NCBI RefSeq assembly: GCF_029029525.1
Contig: NZ_JAKJSC010000001.1
Location: 2,144,987-2,208,986 of the forward strand
Source of the DNA: Labilibaculum sp. DW002
GTDB taxonomy: Bacteria; Bacteroidota; Bacteroidia; Bacteroidales; Marinifilaceae
Direction: 5' to 3'
DNA length: 64,000 nucleotides
The notes under the pieces are model-generated. The model did no database searches. It was not told where the DNA came from and worked only from the letters and a program-made list of their open reading frames with translations. Shown piece by piece: positions 52,357 through 61,422 of this stretch. The translations under genes and the position numbers were made by a program. Within the stretch, counting starts at the first letter, position 1; each line of letters opens with the position of its first letter.

Positions 52357-54801
52357 TTAACTTTTATAAATCGATGAATATTTCTGAGGATCAGCCTCTC
52401 TCATAATATCATAAATAATTTCGAAAACATCTTCTGCATTTGGATTCGAGAAATAATCACCATCGGTTCCGTAAGCTGGTCTGTGATCTTTGGCAGTTAT
52501 GGTTCTGGGTTCTGCATCAAGATGGAAGTATGCCTTCTGTTCTTCAAGAACCTTTTGCATCATAAATGCCGTTGCTCCACCAGGCACATCTTCATCGAAG
52601 AAAATAACACGATTGGTTTTCTTAACAGATTCAACAATCATATGGTTGACATCGAATGGGAGAAGTGTTTGTACATCGATAAGTTCGACAGAAATATGAA
52701 ACTCCTTCAGTTGTTTAACGGCATCCTCAGCAATTTTTACACATGAGCCATAAGTTACCAAGGTAATGTCATTACCTTCCTTTAAAACTTCTGGAATACC
52801 AAGAGGTGTTTTGAACTCTGCTAAGTTATCAGGCATTTTTTCTTTAAGACGATAGCCATTTAATGGTTCGATTACTAAAGCAGGTTCATCAGCCTCCATT
52901 AGTGTATTGTAAAGACCAGCAGCTTTAGTCATATTACGCGGTACACAAATATGAATTCCTCGAATGGAATTGATCACCATACTTAGTGGAGATCCGGAAT
53001 GCCAGATGCCTTCAAGTCGATGTCCTCTTGTACGAATAATGACAGGCGCTTTTTGTCCCCCCTTTGTTCTGTACTGAAGCGTTGCTAAATCATCACTCAT
53101 GGTTTGCAAAGCATACAAAAGATAGTCGAAATATTGGATTTCAGCAATTGGACGAAGGCCTCGCATGGCTAATCCAATTCCTTGACCTAAAATTGTAGCT
53201 TCACGAATACCCGTGTCGGCAACTCGTAATTCACCGTACTTTTCTTGCATACCTTCTAAACTTTGGTTTACACCACCAATAAAACCAGTGTCTTCACCAA
53301 AAGTTAATAATAAAGGGTATTTACTAAAAAGTTGATCGAAGTTATCTCTTAATACTTCTCTTCCATTTACTGTTTTTGAATCAGCAGAATAAACAGGAGC
53401 ACAAGCTTTAATATTTTGAACTTTTAAAGCCGTTTCACTGTATAGGTGACTGCTATATCGTTCTTCATTTTCTTTCAATGAATTCTTTAACCATTCTTGC
53501 AATCCAGATTTAAGAGGCTTAAAACTTTCACACGAACTACAAATAAATCTTAAAATTTTCTTCGCTGCCGTAAAATTATCCTTCCTTACCGGATTAATAA
53601 TCTTTTTAAGATCATTTACAATCTTATCTATGCGCTCTGTCTTCTTACAATCACAGCCTGCATTTTTAACCAATTCGATCAATTCATCTCGTTCGATTTT
53701 AATCGGATCAGCAAAAGATTTCCATGCTGCTTTTCTTGCATTTTTAACCTCAACGACGGTAGCTTCTTCAATTTCTCTCAAGGTATTTTCATCTGCCAAC
53801 TCCATTGAAACAATCCATTCTGCCATCTTCTTAATTGGATCGAATTCCTTTTCCCAGTCAAGACGTTCCTGCGTTTTATAACGCTCATGAGATCCCGAAG
53901 TAGAATGCCCTAATGGCTGTGTCATTTCAGTAACATGAAACAAAACTGGGACATGATTATTTCTACAGAGTTCTACCCCTTCAGTATACATCTTACAAAG
54001 TTCCGGATAGTCCCAACCTTTTGCCTTGTAAATATGGTAACCATCGCCATTTTCATCAATTTCAAACCCCTTAAGGATTTCAGAGATGTTAGATTTGGTC
54101 GTTTGGTATTTATTAGGAACCGATATTCCCCATCCGTCATCCCAAACACTCATGGCCATGGGTACTTTTAATACACCAGCAGCATTAATTGTTTCCCAAA
54201 AATGCCCTTCTGATGTACTTGAATCACCAATGGTGCCAAAAGCAACTTCGTTACCTTTATCAGAGAACTCTGAAAAGCTGTGTAATTCCTTATTTTGGCG
54301 GAATAGTTTAGAAGCATAAGCTAAACCCAAAAGACGTGGCATTTGTCCGGCTGTCGGCGAGATATCTGCCGAAGAGTTTTTCTGTTCCGTTAAGTTTTTC
54401 CACGTTCCATCTTCGTTTAAGCTTCTTGATGCATAATGATTGTTCATCAATCGGCCACCATTACCTGGATTTTTGTCGAGTTGAGTTTCCCCATATAGTT
54501 GAGCAAAAAATTCTTCCGGAGTGAGCATGCCTGATGCAAGCATAAATGTTTGATCACGATAATAGCCTGATCGCCAATCGCCATTTTTGAAGCTTTTGGC
54601 CATAGCAATTTGGGCAAGTTCTTTACCATCACCAAATATTCCAAATTTTGCTTTTCCTGTAAGAACTTCTTTACGTCCTAATAAACTTAGTTGACGACTT
54701 ATATTTGCAATTCGGAAATCTTCAAGAACCTCTGAAGTAAAATCGTCGAAAGACAGATTTTTATCTTTTGTTCCCTTATTTTCTTTTACCATTTCTGACA
54801 T
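52357..54801 (-). CDS. 2-oxo acid dehydrogenase E1, fused alpha-beta
   Basis: 814 residues: an E1alpha domain (about 1-440) and an E1beta domain (about 470-814) on one chain. Thiamine diphosphate site: FGTIGDSSTSEGHFWETINA and DDGWGISVPN in place of the usual GDG...NN. The beta part has TFGEDTGFIGGVNQSLEG, ADTGIREATILGQGIGLAMR and IRTRGHRLEGIWHSGSPL. It decarboxylates branched-chain or similar 2-oxo acids and acylates the E2 encoded at 35699. A possible -7 box TAAATTTG lies at 54912-54905 on the minus strand, giving a leader of about 100 nt. Followed by a terminator and then by the RNA-like array. Confidence 0.92.
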   Translation of the reverse strand: MSEMVKENKGTKDKNLSFDDFTSEVLEDFRIANISRQLSLLGRKEVLTGKAKFGIFGDGKELAQIAMAKSFKNGDWRSGYYRDQTFMLASGMLTPEEFFAQLYGETQLDKNPGNGGRLMNNHYASRSLNEDGTWKNLTEQKNSSADISPTAGQMPRLLGLAYASKLFRQNKELHSFSEFSDKGNEVAFGTIGDSSTSEGHFWETINAAGVLKVPMAMSVWDDGWGISVPNKYQTTKSNISEILKGFEIDENGDGYHIYKAKGWDYPELCKMYTEGVELCRNNHVPVLFHVTEMTQPLGHSTSGSHERYKTQERLDWEKEFDPIKKMAEWIVSMELADENTLREIEEATVVEVKNARKAAWKSFADPIKIERDELIELVKNAGCDCKKTERIDKIVNDLKKIINPVRKDNFTAAKKILRFICSSCESFKPLKSGLQEWLKNSLKENEERYSSHLYSETALKVQNIKACAPVYSADSKTVNGREVLRDNFDQLFSKYPLLLTFGEDTGFIGGVNQSLEGMQEKYGELRVADTGIREATILGQGIGLAMRGLRPIAEIQYFDYLLYALQTMSDDLATLQYRTKGGQKAPVIIRTRGHRLEGIWHSGSPLSMVINSIRGIHICVPRNMTKAAGLYNTLMEADEPALVIEPLNGYRLKEKMPDNLAEFKTPLGIPEVLKEGNDITLVTYGSCVKIAEDAVKQLKEFHISVELIDVQTLLPFDVNHMIVESVKKTNRVIFFDEDVPGGATAFMMQKVLEEQKAYFHLDAEPRTITAKDHRPAYGTDGDYFSNPNAEDVFEIIYDIMREADPQKYSSIYKS

Positions 54802-55162
54802 ATTATTGTGTATTATTTAGTCTGTAAAGCTTTTCCCCCTTACTCTACAAGCTAAAATATGTTGGTGTGAGTGTTTAACAAAATATTCTCATTTAATTTA
54901 AGATCAAATTTAGTAAGAATAATTCTAAATAAGAAGTCATTCCACAAGTATTTAAAGACCTTTAAATCTTCATTTGTTTGGAAGAACAATCCCTAATGAA
55001 TATCTTTGCATTTAATTATTCTTCATCAATTCATTTCTTGTTTATAATCTTTCTAGACTCTCTATTAAGACATTAACGAATTTTGGATTGATAGGAAGAA
55101 GAGCTAGGAATGGAGTTTAAAATACTCCATACTATAATGACAAACTAAAAATTACACAAATA
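54802..55162. other. Divergent promoter region E1 / nqrM-like genes
   Basis: 361 bp. Contains the plus-strand promoter at 54977-55008 and, on the minus strand, TAAATTTG at 54912-54905. An inverted repeat GGAGTTTAAAATACTCC lies at about 55110-55126. No gene is seen. Confidence 0.5.
54977..55008 (+). promoter_or_regulatory. Promoter of small membrane protein genes
   Basis: TTTG (54977-54980), 20-bp spacer, TATCTTTG (55001-55008): full match to the Bacteroidota promoter; leader of about 150 nt to the first gene. Confidence 0.5.
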
Positions 55163-55405
55163 ATGCTTACAGTTTTACTTTTAACCGCTGTTTTACTTGC
55201 TATCGGATTTGTAGGATTTGCGATTACCATTCTAATTAAAAAGAATGGTAAATTCCCAGAATTACACATCGGAAAAAATAAACATTTGCAAGAAAAAGGA
55301 ATTGGTTGTGCTACATCGCAAGATAAAATGGAACAAGCGAAAGCTAAAAAATCTCACCAATTTAAACAGTATACTCTATTGGAGAAGGAATTAAATTCTT
55401 TATAA
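55163..55405 (+). CDS. Small single-helix membrane protein beside nqrM-like gene
   Basis: 80 residues: an N-terminal membrane helix (about 3-25) then KKNGKFPELHIGKNKHLQEK, one Cys (GIGCATSQ) and a charged tail. The helix and the KxNxKF junction resemble those of the next small protein (IKLLFDKNAKF), so both may descend from one gene. The function is unknown; position near apbE/nqr suggests help in Nqr assembly. Confidence 0.6.
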   Translation: MLTVLLLTAVLLAIGFVGFAITILIKKNGKFPELHIGKNKHLQEKGIGCATSQDKMEQAKAKKSHQFKQYTLLEKELNSL

Positions 55406-55493
55406 ATCGAATTTAGATTTTTTAACAGGATAATTAAAACCTAGTACATAAACTCTCGTATTCTTAGATAAGTACATTTAAAAACGAAACAGA

Positions 55494-55661
55494 ATGGCAG
55501 TATTCATAAAAATTTTGCTTTTATCTTTATTCCTGCTGTTAATTGCTTTTTTAGGACTTGGAATAAAACTATTATTCGATAAAAATGCCAAATTTACTGG
55601 TGGTGGTTGCAGTTCATGCGGATGCACAGATCCCGAAGAGGAGAATTGCGAAATAAAATAA
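55494..55661 (+). CDS. nqrM: NqrM-like Na+-NQR assembly protein
   Basis: 55 residues from the ATG at 55494: one membrane helix (about 5-27), then KNAKFTGGGCSSCGCTDPEE and a last Cys. The cluster of four cysteines after a single N-terminal helix matches NqrM (DUF539), needed for maturation of the Na+-NQR complex and its Fe centre. It lies next to apbE and the nqr operon. Short length makes the assignment moderate. Confidence 0.65.
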   Translation: MAVFIKILLLSLFLLLIAFLGLGIKLLFDKNAKFTGGGCSSCGCTDPEEENCEIK

Positions 55662-55669
55662 GGTATTTG

Positions 55670-55757
55670 GTTATCGGTTTTTTGACTTCTGTTGTTTGTA
55701 TTATTTCATAACAACTACATTTTTTTTCCGAGCTTCGGAAATCAGAAAACCGATAAC
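55670..55757. repeat. Long inverted repeat after nqrM-like gene
   Basis: GTTATCGGTTTTTTGA (55670-55685) pairs with TCAGAAAACCGATAAC (55742-55757) with one mismatch, enclosing about 56 nt with an inner hairpin TTCCGA-GCT-TCGGAA. May act as a transcript end for the small genes. Confidence 0.5.
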
Positions 55758-55770
55758 TTTTTAATTCATA

Positions 55771-55805
55771 AAAAAGAGGATTTAATCTACTTAACGATTA
55801 AATCC
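55771..55805 (-). terminator. Terminator overlapping the apbE stop
   Basis: On the minus strand GGATTTAATC-GTTAAGTA-GATTAAATCC followed by TCTTTTTT. The left arm and loop include the last apbE codons. Confidence 0.7.
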
Positions 55806-56794
55806 TTTATTTTTTCACTTCTATAAGTCTTGTAATTCCCTACCGAATCGGTGTAAATAAAATAAGCTTCTAATAAAGAATCATTTTCTACTATTGCAAT
55901 ACTTTCTTCTAATCCCATTACCATAAAACTGGTTGCATAAGCATCTGCCGACATGCAATCAGGCGCAACAACGGTAGCTGAAAGTAGACTATGCTGCACT
56001 GGGTAGCCAATACGAGGATCAATTGTGTGAGCATATTTTTTACCATCTTTAATATAAAATTGACGGTAATTTCCAGAAGTTGCTAAAGCACTATTTTCTA
56101 ACTGAATTACATCTTGAATTTCACGTGACATGGTTGATGGATCATCAATTGGTTTGTCAATGCCAACCCTCCAAATTCTTCCTTTGTTGTTTTTCCCTTT
56201 GGCTCTAATCTCTCCTCCGATTTCAACCATATAATTCATTATCTCTTTTGACTCCAAAAAATCAGCAACAACATCAACTCCATATCCTTTTGCAATGGCA
56301 CTGGCATCAAACATGATTCTAGGATCGCTTTTAATCACTTTTCCAGCTTCCAATTGGACTTTTGTATATCCAACTACTTCCAATAAACTATCAACAGGAA
56401 TCATCTCAGGATCTAGCTTATTTTTAAAACCAAAGCCCCAAGCATTTACCAAAGGCGCAACAGTCATATCAAAAGCTCCATTTGTTACTTTCGATATCTC
56501 ATCTGCCCTTTTCATCACCTTAAGAAAGTATTCATCCAGCACAACTGTAGAATCATTGTTGTTCACTTTAGAAATAACCGAATGTGGCTTATAGGTCGAT
56601 AAGGAAAGATCAAATTCAACCATCTTAGCTATGATTTCATCATGCAAGTTAGCATCATTTGAATACTCGTAAACAATGTGATAAAATGTCCCAAATATTG
56701 GCCCTTCGTCGAAATAGTATTCCTTGCTATTATTTTGACAAGATGTAAATACCACAATAGCAATTAACAGGACAAAATTGAATCTTATTCTCAT
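55787..56794 (-). CDS. apbE: FAD:protein FMN transferase ApbE
   Basis: 335-residue lipoprotein (Cys 19 after MRIRFNFVLLIAIVVFTS). Attaches FMN from FAD to a Thr in NqrB and NqrC. FGTFYHIVYEYS, GAFDMTVAPLVNAWGFG, DASAIAKGYGVDVVADFLES, YMVEIGGEIRAKG and the metal-site TSFMVMG block are all present. It follows the nqr operon, separated by a terminator, so it has its own promoter or depends on read-through. Confidence 0.95.
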   Translation of the reverse strand: MRIRFNFVLLIAIVVFTSCQNNSKEYYFDEGPIFGTFYHIVYEYSNDANLHDEIIAKMVEFDLSLSTYKPHSVISKVNNNDSTVVLDEYFLKVMKRADEISKVTNGAFDMTVAPLVNAWGFGFKNKLDPEMIPVDSLLEVVGYTKVQLEAGKVIKSDPRIMFDASAIAKGYGVDVVADFLESKEIMNYMVEIGGEIRAKGKNNKGRIWRVGIDKPIDDPSTMSREIQDVIQLENSALATSGNYRQFYIKDGKKYAHTIDPRIGYPVQHSLLSATVVAPDCMSADAYATSFMVMGLEESIAIVENDSLLEAYFIYTDSVGNYKTYRSEKIKDLIVK

Positions 56795-56848
56795 GACATT
56801 AGACTAATTATATTAAAAAATATTCAGTTGGGCAAATGTAAGCAAGCT

Positions 56849-56885
56849 TATAAAAACAAAAAAGCCTCGGGAAATCCGAGGCTTT
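56849..56885 (-). terminator. Terminator of the nqr operon
   Basis: A 10-bp stem AAAGCCTCGG/CCGAGGCTTT with loop ATTTC, followed on the minus strand by TTTTTTGTTTTT. It lies between nqrF and apbE. Confidence 0.85.
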
Positions 56886-56892
56886 AAAATAT

Positions 56893-58152
56893 TTATGATC
56901 CGAAATCGTCAAATTCAACCATTTCGTCTGGTACACCTAAATCATACAGCATGTTTGTAACAGCTGAATTCATCATTGGAGGTCCACAAAGGTAATATTC
57001 AATATCCTCTGGCTCATCATGATTAGTCAGATAGTTATCGTAGATCACCTGATGGATAAATCCGGTAGGTCCTTCCCAGTTATCTTCTGGCTGTGGCTCA
57101 GAAAGAGCTAAGTGCCACTCGAAGTTAGGGAAATCAGCTGCAATAGCATCAAACTGATCAGCGTAGAATACTTCTTTTAATGAACGAGCACCATACCAGA
57201 AAGTAGCCTTACGACCTGTTTTCACGGTATGGAACAAGTGGAAGATATGAGAACGCATTGGAGCCATACCAGCACCACCACCAATAAACATCATTTCGTT
57301 ATTCGTCTCTTTGATGAAGAACTCACCATAAGGACCTGAAACAGTCACTTTATCACCTGGCTTACGCGAGAAGATAAATGAAGAACAGATACCTGGGTTA
57401 ACATTCATCCAGCCACCGTTTACACGATCGAATGGAGGCGTTGCAATACGAATATTAAGCATTACAATGTTACCTTCAGCAGGGTGGTTAGCCATAGAAT
57501 AAGCACGATATGTTGGTTCCGGGTTTTTCATCTTAAGATCAAACATCTTAAACTGTTCCCATTCGCCACGATACTCTTCTTCAATATCCATGTCCTTAAA
57601 ATCAACATCGATTTTAGGTACGTCAATTTGAATATATCCACCTGATTTGAAATCAAGAATTTCACCTTCAGGTAATTTCACAACGAATTCTTTAATAAAG
57701 GTCGCTACGTTACCGTTTGAAACCACTTCACAATCCCATTTCTGAATACCTAAGATTTCTTGAGGTATTGACATGCTCATGTCTTCTTTTACTTTTACCT
57801 GACAAGCTAAGCGCCAGTTGTTCTGCGCTTCCTTACGAGTAAAATAATCAACTTCAGTTGGAAGAATGCTACCTGCTCCGTCAAGTACCTGACATTTACA
57901 CATTGCACATGTTCCACCGCCACCACAAGCTGATGGTAAGAAGATTTTTGCAGCACCCAAAGTGCCTAAAAGGGTACTCCCTGGCTCTACAACCAATTGT
58001 TGATCGCCATCGTTAATATCAATCGTTACTTCTCCTGATGGAGTTAGTTTCTTCTTCGCAAATAAAAGTATAGAAACTAGAATCAGGGTCACAAGTAAAA
58101 AGACAGCTATACTTATGGAAATAACAGTTCCCTGTGTTGTTAATAATATCAT
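56893..58152 (-). CDS. nqrF: Na+-NQR subunit F
   Basis: 419 residues; NADH-oxidising entry subunit. One N-terminal helix (about 7-29), a 2Fe-2S ferredoxin domain (CGGGGTCAMCKC near 76, last Cys in WRLACQVKV), an FAD domain (RAYSMANHP), and an NADH domain with MFIGGGAGMAPMRSH and the C-terminal EYYLCGPPMMNSAV. Last gene of nqrABCDEF. Confidence 0.97.
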   Translation of the reverse strand: MILLTTQGTVISISIAVFLLVTLILVSILLFAKKKLTPSGEVTIDINDGDQQLVVEPGSTLLGTLGAAKIFLPSACGGGGTCAMCKCQVLDGAGSILPTEVDYFTRKEAQNNWRLACQVKVKEDMSMSIPQEILGIQKWDCEVVSNGNVATFIKEFVVKLPEGEILDFKSGGYIQIDVPKIDVDFKDMDIEEEYRGEWEQFKMFDLKMKNPEPTYRAYSMANHPAEGNIVMLNIRIATPPFDRVNGGWMNVNPGICSSFIFSRKPGDKVTVSGPYGEFFIKETNNEMMFIGGGAGMAPMRSHIFHLFHTVKTGRKATFWYGARSLKEVFYADQFDAIAADFPNFEWHLALSEPQPEDNWEGPTGFIHQVIYDNYLTNHDEPEDIEYYLCGPPMMNSAVTNMLYDLGVPDEMVEFDDFGS

Positions 58153-58202
58153 CTCTAGTTCGATTAATTTTTTAAAACTAAATTTTACTGTTTTTTATCA
58201 GC

Positions 58203-58820
58203 TTAGAGTTTAATACCCATGAAGCTCATAAAGGCAATTCCCATTAATCCTGTTACAATAAAAGTAATACCAAGACCTCTTAGAGGAGCTGGAATGTTAG
58301 AGTAACGGATTTTTTCGCGAATAGCTGCAATACCAACAATTGCTAATAACCAACCAATACCTGATCCAAGACCAAATGAAGTTGCTTCTGCCAAAGTTGA
58401 ATAACCTCTTTCTTGCATAAAAAGAGATCCACCCAAAATTGCACAGTTTACAGCAATAAGTGGTAAGAAAATACCTAGAGATGAGTAAAGTGCCGGAGCA
58501 AATTTCTCAACAATCATTTCAACCAATTGTACCATTGAGGCAATAACCGCAATAAACATGATGAAACTTAAGAAACTTAAGTCAACATCAGCCATTGAAG
58601 CGTCAATCCATACAAGTGCACCTTCAGCCAAAATATATTTGTTTAGCAAGTAGTTCATAGGAACTGTAATTCCTAATACGAAGATTACAGCTAAACCTAG
58701 TCCCATAGAAGTTTTTACAGTTTTAGAAACTGCAAGGTATGAACACATTCCAAAGAAGAATGCGAACACCATGTTGTCGATAAAAATCGACTTGATAAAT
58801 ATATTAATCAGATTTTCCAT
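58203..58820 (-). CDS. nqrE: Na+-NQR subunit E
   Basis: 205 residues with six membrane helices; paralogous to NqrD. Conserved [21 protein letters not shown] and [16 protein letters not shown]; with NqrD it holds the intramembrane Fe centre via Cys residues in these two places. 50 bp before nqrF. Confidence 0.97.
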   Translation of the reverse strand: MENLINIFIKSIFIDNMVFAFFFGMCSYLAVSKTVKTSMGLGLAVIFVLGITVPMNYLLNKYILAEGALVWIDASMADVDLSFLSFIMFIAVIASMVQLVEMIVEKFAPALYSSLGIFLPLIAVNCAILGGSLFMQERGYSTLAEATSFGLGSGIGWLLAIVGIAAIREKIRYSNIPAPLRGLGITFIVTGLMGIAFMSFMGIKL

Positions 58821-58840
58821 GTTTCGATTTATCTTTAAAA

Positions 58841-59482
58841 TTAGTTCTCAATAAGAGATTTATCACGAGATCTTTGTACCCAGATAATGATACCTACAAC
58901 AACCAATGCCATTGGAGGAAGGATCATTAAACCGTTGTTTTCGTATCCCATATCGTAAAATGCCTGAGGAATAATCTGGAAACCATAAAGAGTTCCAGAC
59001 CCTAACAATTCACGGAAGAAAGCTACGATTACAAGAATGATACCGTATCCGGCCGCATTGCCAATACCATCAAGAAAAGCTGGCCAAGGTTTGTTACCAA
59101 GAGCAAACGCCTCAAGACGTCCCATGATAATACAGTTGGTGATAATAAGACCTACAAATACTGAAAGTTGTTTACTTACTTCGTAAGCAAAAGCTTTAAG
59201 GATTTGATCTACAAGAATTACCAATGCAGCAACAATTACCAGTTGAACAATGATACGAATTCGTGAAGGGATAGTATTTCTAAGTAACGAAACTATAACA
59301 TTAGCTAGCGCCAATACGGCCATAACAGAAATTGTTAAGACAACAGCTGGCTCCAATTTTGCAGTTACTGCTAAGGCCGAACAGATACCCAGTACCTGAA
59401 TCGTAATCGGATTATCGGTTCCCAACGGATTGGTAAGCAATTTTCGATTCTTAGCTGAGAATAATGGTTCTTTATCGCTCAT
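58841..59482 (-). CDS. nqrD: Na+-NQR subunit D
   Basis: 213 residues, six helices. [20 protein letters not shown] and [20 protein letters not shown] carry the two conserved Cys. Overlap-free but tight spacing (20 bp to nqrE, 7 bp from nqrC). Confidence 0.97.
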   Translation of the reverse strand: MSDKEPLFSAKNRKLLTNPLGTDNPITIQVLGICSALAVTAKLEPAVVLTISVMAVLALANVIVSLLRNTIPSRIRIIVQLVIVAALVILVDQILKAFAYEVSKQLSVFVGLIITNCIIMGRLEAFALGNKPWPAFLDGIGNAAGYGIILVIVAFFRELLGSGTLYGFQIIPQAFYDMGYENNGLMILPPMALVVVGIIIWVQRSRDKSLIEN

Positions 59483-59489
59483 CTTTTGC

Positions 59490-60194
59490 TTATTTTGAAG
59501 ATTTTAAAAACTTTTCATAACTGCCAAGGCTTTTTAGAAGCATATCTTCTAAACCTTTTGAAGTAACAGTACCACCAGATACAGCATCAAATGCGTGTGG
59601 ATTAGTCGAAGCTGTTCCCTTTGCTAATTTTAGTGAAGTAAACATTCCAGCTTGATTAAAAATCTGTTTTCCAGTGAAAGGAGCAAGGAAATCTGCGTTA
59701 GCAATTTCAGCACCTAAACCTGGCGTTTCACCTTGGTGGTCGAATGTTGCACCGTAAATAGTTTTACGATCAGATTCCATTGAGATAAACCCCCAAATAG
59801 GACCCCACATTCCTTTTCCACGAACAGGAATAATTAGTTTTTCGCCAACACCTTCTTTATTGAAAACAAAAACAGGAAGATCTCTTTTTGAAAGTTCTCT
59901 CTTGTTCTCTTTTTTCAAATCTACTTTAAAAGTCTCGACTTTATCATTTGATTTCACTTCGCCTTCTGAGTCTACGATAATTGCTTTTACGATGTATTTG
60001 TCGTAAAGCTCAACCGCATTTGCAGGAGTCGAAGCAACATTCACAGCTTTTAGAATGTTTTGCTTTTTCTCAACTTCTTTATTCATGTTTTGACGCTCTT
60101 TCAATGACAATGATGTAAAAGAAAGTACAGCCGCAACCACAACTACCATAATGGCAGCATAAAGAAATGTATATGTATTGCTTTGAGTATTCAT
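59490..60194 (-). CDS. nqrC: Na+-NQR subunit C
   Basis: 234 residues: one N-terminal helix (about 7-28) and a periplasmic FMN-binding domain. The flavinylation motif is DAVSGGT with T209 as predicted FMN site (Dxx[S/T]GxT; Gly replaces the usual Ala before the Thr). GKGMWGPIWGFISM and HQGETPGLGAEI are typical. Confidence 0.96.
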   Translation of the reverse strand: MNTQSNTYTFLYAAIMVVVVAAVLSFTSLSLKERQNMNKEVEKKQNILKAVNVASTPANAVELYDKYIVKAIIVDSEGEVKSNDKVETFKVDLKKENKRELSKRDLPVFVFNKEGVGEKLIIPVRGKGMWGPIWGFISMESDRKTIYGATFDHQGETPGLGAEIANADFLAPFTGKQIFNQAGMFTSLKLAKGTASTNPHAFDAVSGGTVTSKGLEDMLLKSLGSYEKFLKSSK

Positions 60195-60213
60195 TTTCTA
60201 AACGTTTTTTTAA

Positions 60214-61398
60214 TTAAGCATTTACCTTAACACGTTTCAATCTTCTCTTGACGTTACCTTGAATCACATAATGATCGATAAGTGGAGCAAAGGTATTCAT
60301 CAATAGAATTGCTAACATCATAGCCTCTGGGAAACCTGCGTTCATAACACGAATCAAAACAGCTAGGAAACCGATAAGGAAACCGTAAATGATTTTTCCG
60401 CGAGCTGTTTGAGCAGCAGATACAGGATCAGTTGCCATAAACACAGCACCAAAAGCAAAACCACCCATAATAAGGTGTTGCCATGCAGGAATCAACTCCA
60501 TGTAAGCATTAGCACCTACTAAGTTGAAAATAGCACCCATTGTGTAACCACCGACAAATACGGAAGCCATAATTTTCCAGCTACCAATTCCTGAAGCAAT
60601 TAGAATAACAGCTCCAATTAGAATAGCGATAGTTGAAGTTTCTCCAATAGATCCCGGGATTAAACCAACAAACATATCCCAAGAGTTACTTAAATGCTGT
60701 TCAATTATAGACGTAGCTGCACCTGAACCTCCTTCAAAATCTGCTAAACTAGCAGCATGCGCTAAAGGTGTAGCTCCTGAGAAGCTATCCGCTTTATCAG
60801 CAATCCAAACAATATCACCCGACATTTTTGATGGGTATGCGAAGAAGAAGAAGGCACGAGCTACAAGAGCTGGATTCCAAATGTTCATTCCGGTTCCACC
60901 AAATACCTCTTTACCAATAACCACAGCAAAAGCAGTAGATACAGCAACCATCCAAAGTGGTGCTCCAACTGGCATAATAAGAGGAATAAGCATACCTGAA
61001 ACAAGGAAGCCTTCGTTTACCTGGTGACCACGCATTTGTGCAAAGGCAAATTCAATACCCAAACCAACCACGTATGAAACAACGATAATAGGTAGGATTT
61101 CGATTAAACCATAAATGCAGATATCCATGAACTCAGCTGTTTGGCCAAGAGAAAGGAAATGCTGGTAACCTGTGTTATAAATTCCGAACAATAAAGCTGG
61201 AATCAAAGCCAATACAACAACCGACATGGTACGCTTCAAATCGATAGCATCTTTAATGTGGGTTCCACTATGGGACGTTATATTAGGGACGTATAGGAAA
61301 GTCTCAAAAGCCTCAAATGAGGACTGCAACTTTGCAAACTTCCCACCCTTTTGAAATAAGGGTTTCTTTTTATCAAGAAATTTTCTTAGTGCTTTCAT
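60214..61398 (-). CDS. nqrB: Na+-NQR subunit B
   Basis: 394 residues, ten helices; the Na+-translocating core. Covalent FMN site DSFSGAT with T210. HVVNEGF-type loop here as RGHQVNEGFLVSGMLIPLIM, and GTGMNIWNPALVARAFFFFA. An N-terminal cytoplasmic tail of about 50 residues. Confidence 0.97.
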   Translation of the reverse strand: MKALRKFLDKKKPLFQKGGKFAKLQSSFEAFETFLYVPNITSHSGTHIKDAIDLKRTMSVVVLALIPALLFGIYNTGYQHFLSLGQTAEFMDICIYGLIEILPIIVVSYVVGLGIEFAFAQMRGHQVNEGFLVSGMLIPLIMPVGAPLWMVAVSTAFAVVIGKEVFGGTGMNIWNPALVARAFFFFAYPSKMSGDIVWIADKADSFSGATPLAHAASLADFEGGSGAATSIIEQHLSNSWDMFVGLIPGSIGETSTIAILIGAVILIASGIGSWKIMASVFVGGYTMGAIFNLVGANAYMELIPAWQHLIMGGFAFGAVFMATDPVSAAQTARGKIIYGFLIGFLAVLIRVMNAGFPEAMMLAILLMNTFAPLIDHYVIQGNVKRRLKRVKVNA

Positions 61399-61422
61399 TA
61401 TAAATAGTTTTCCGTTTTATTC

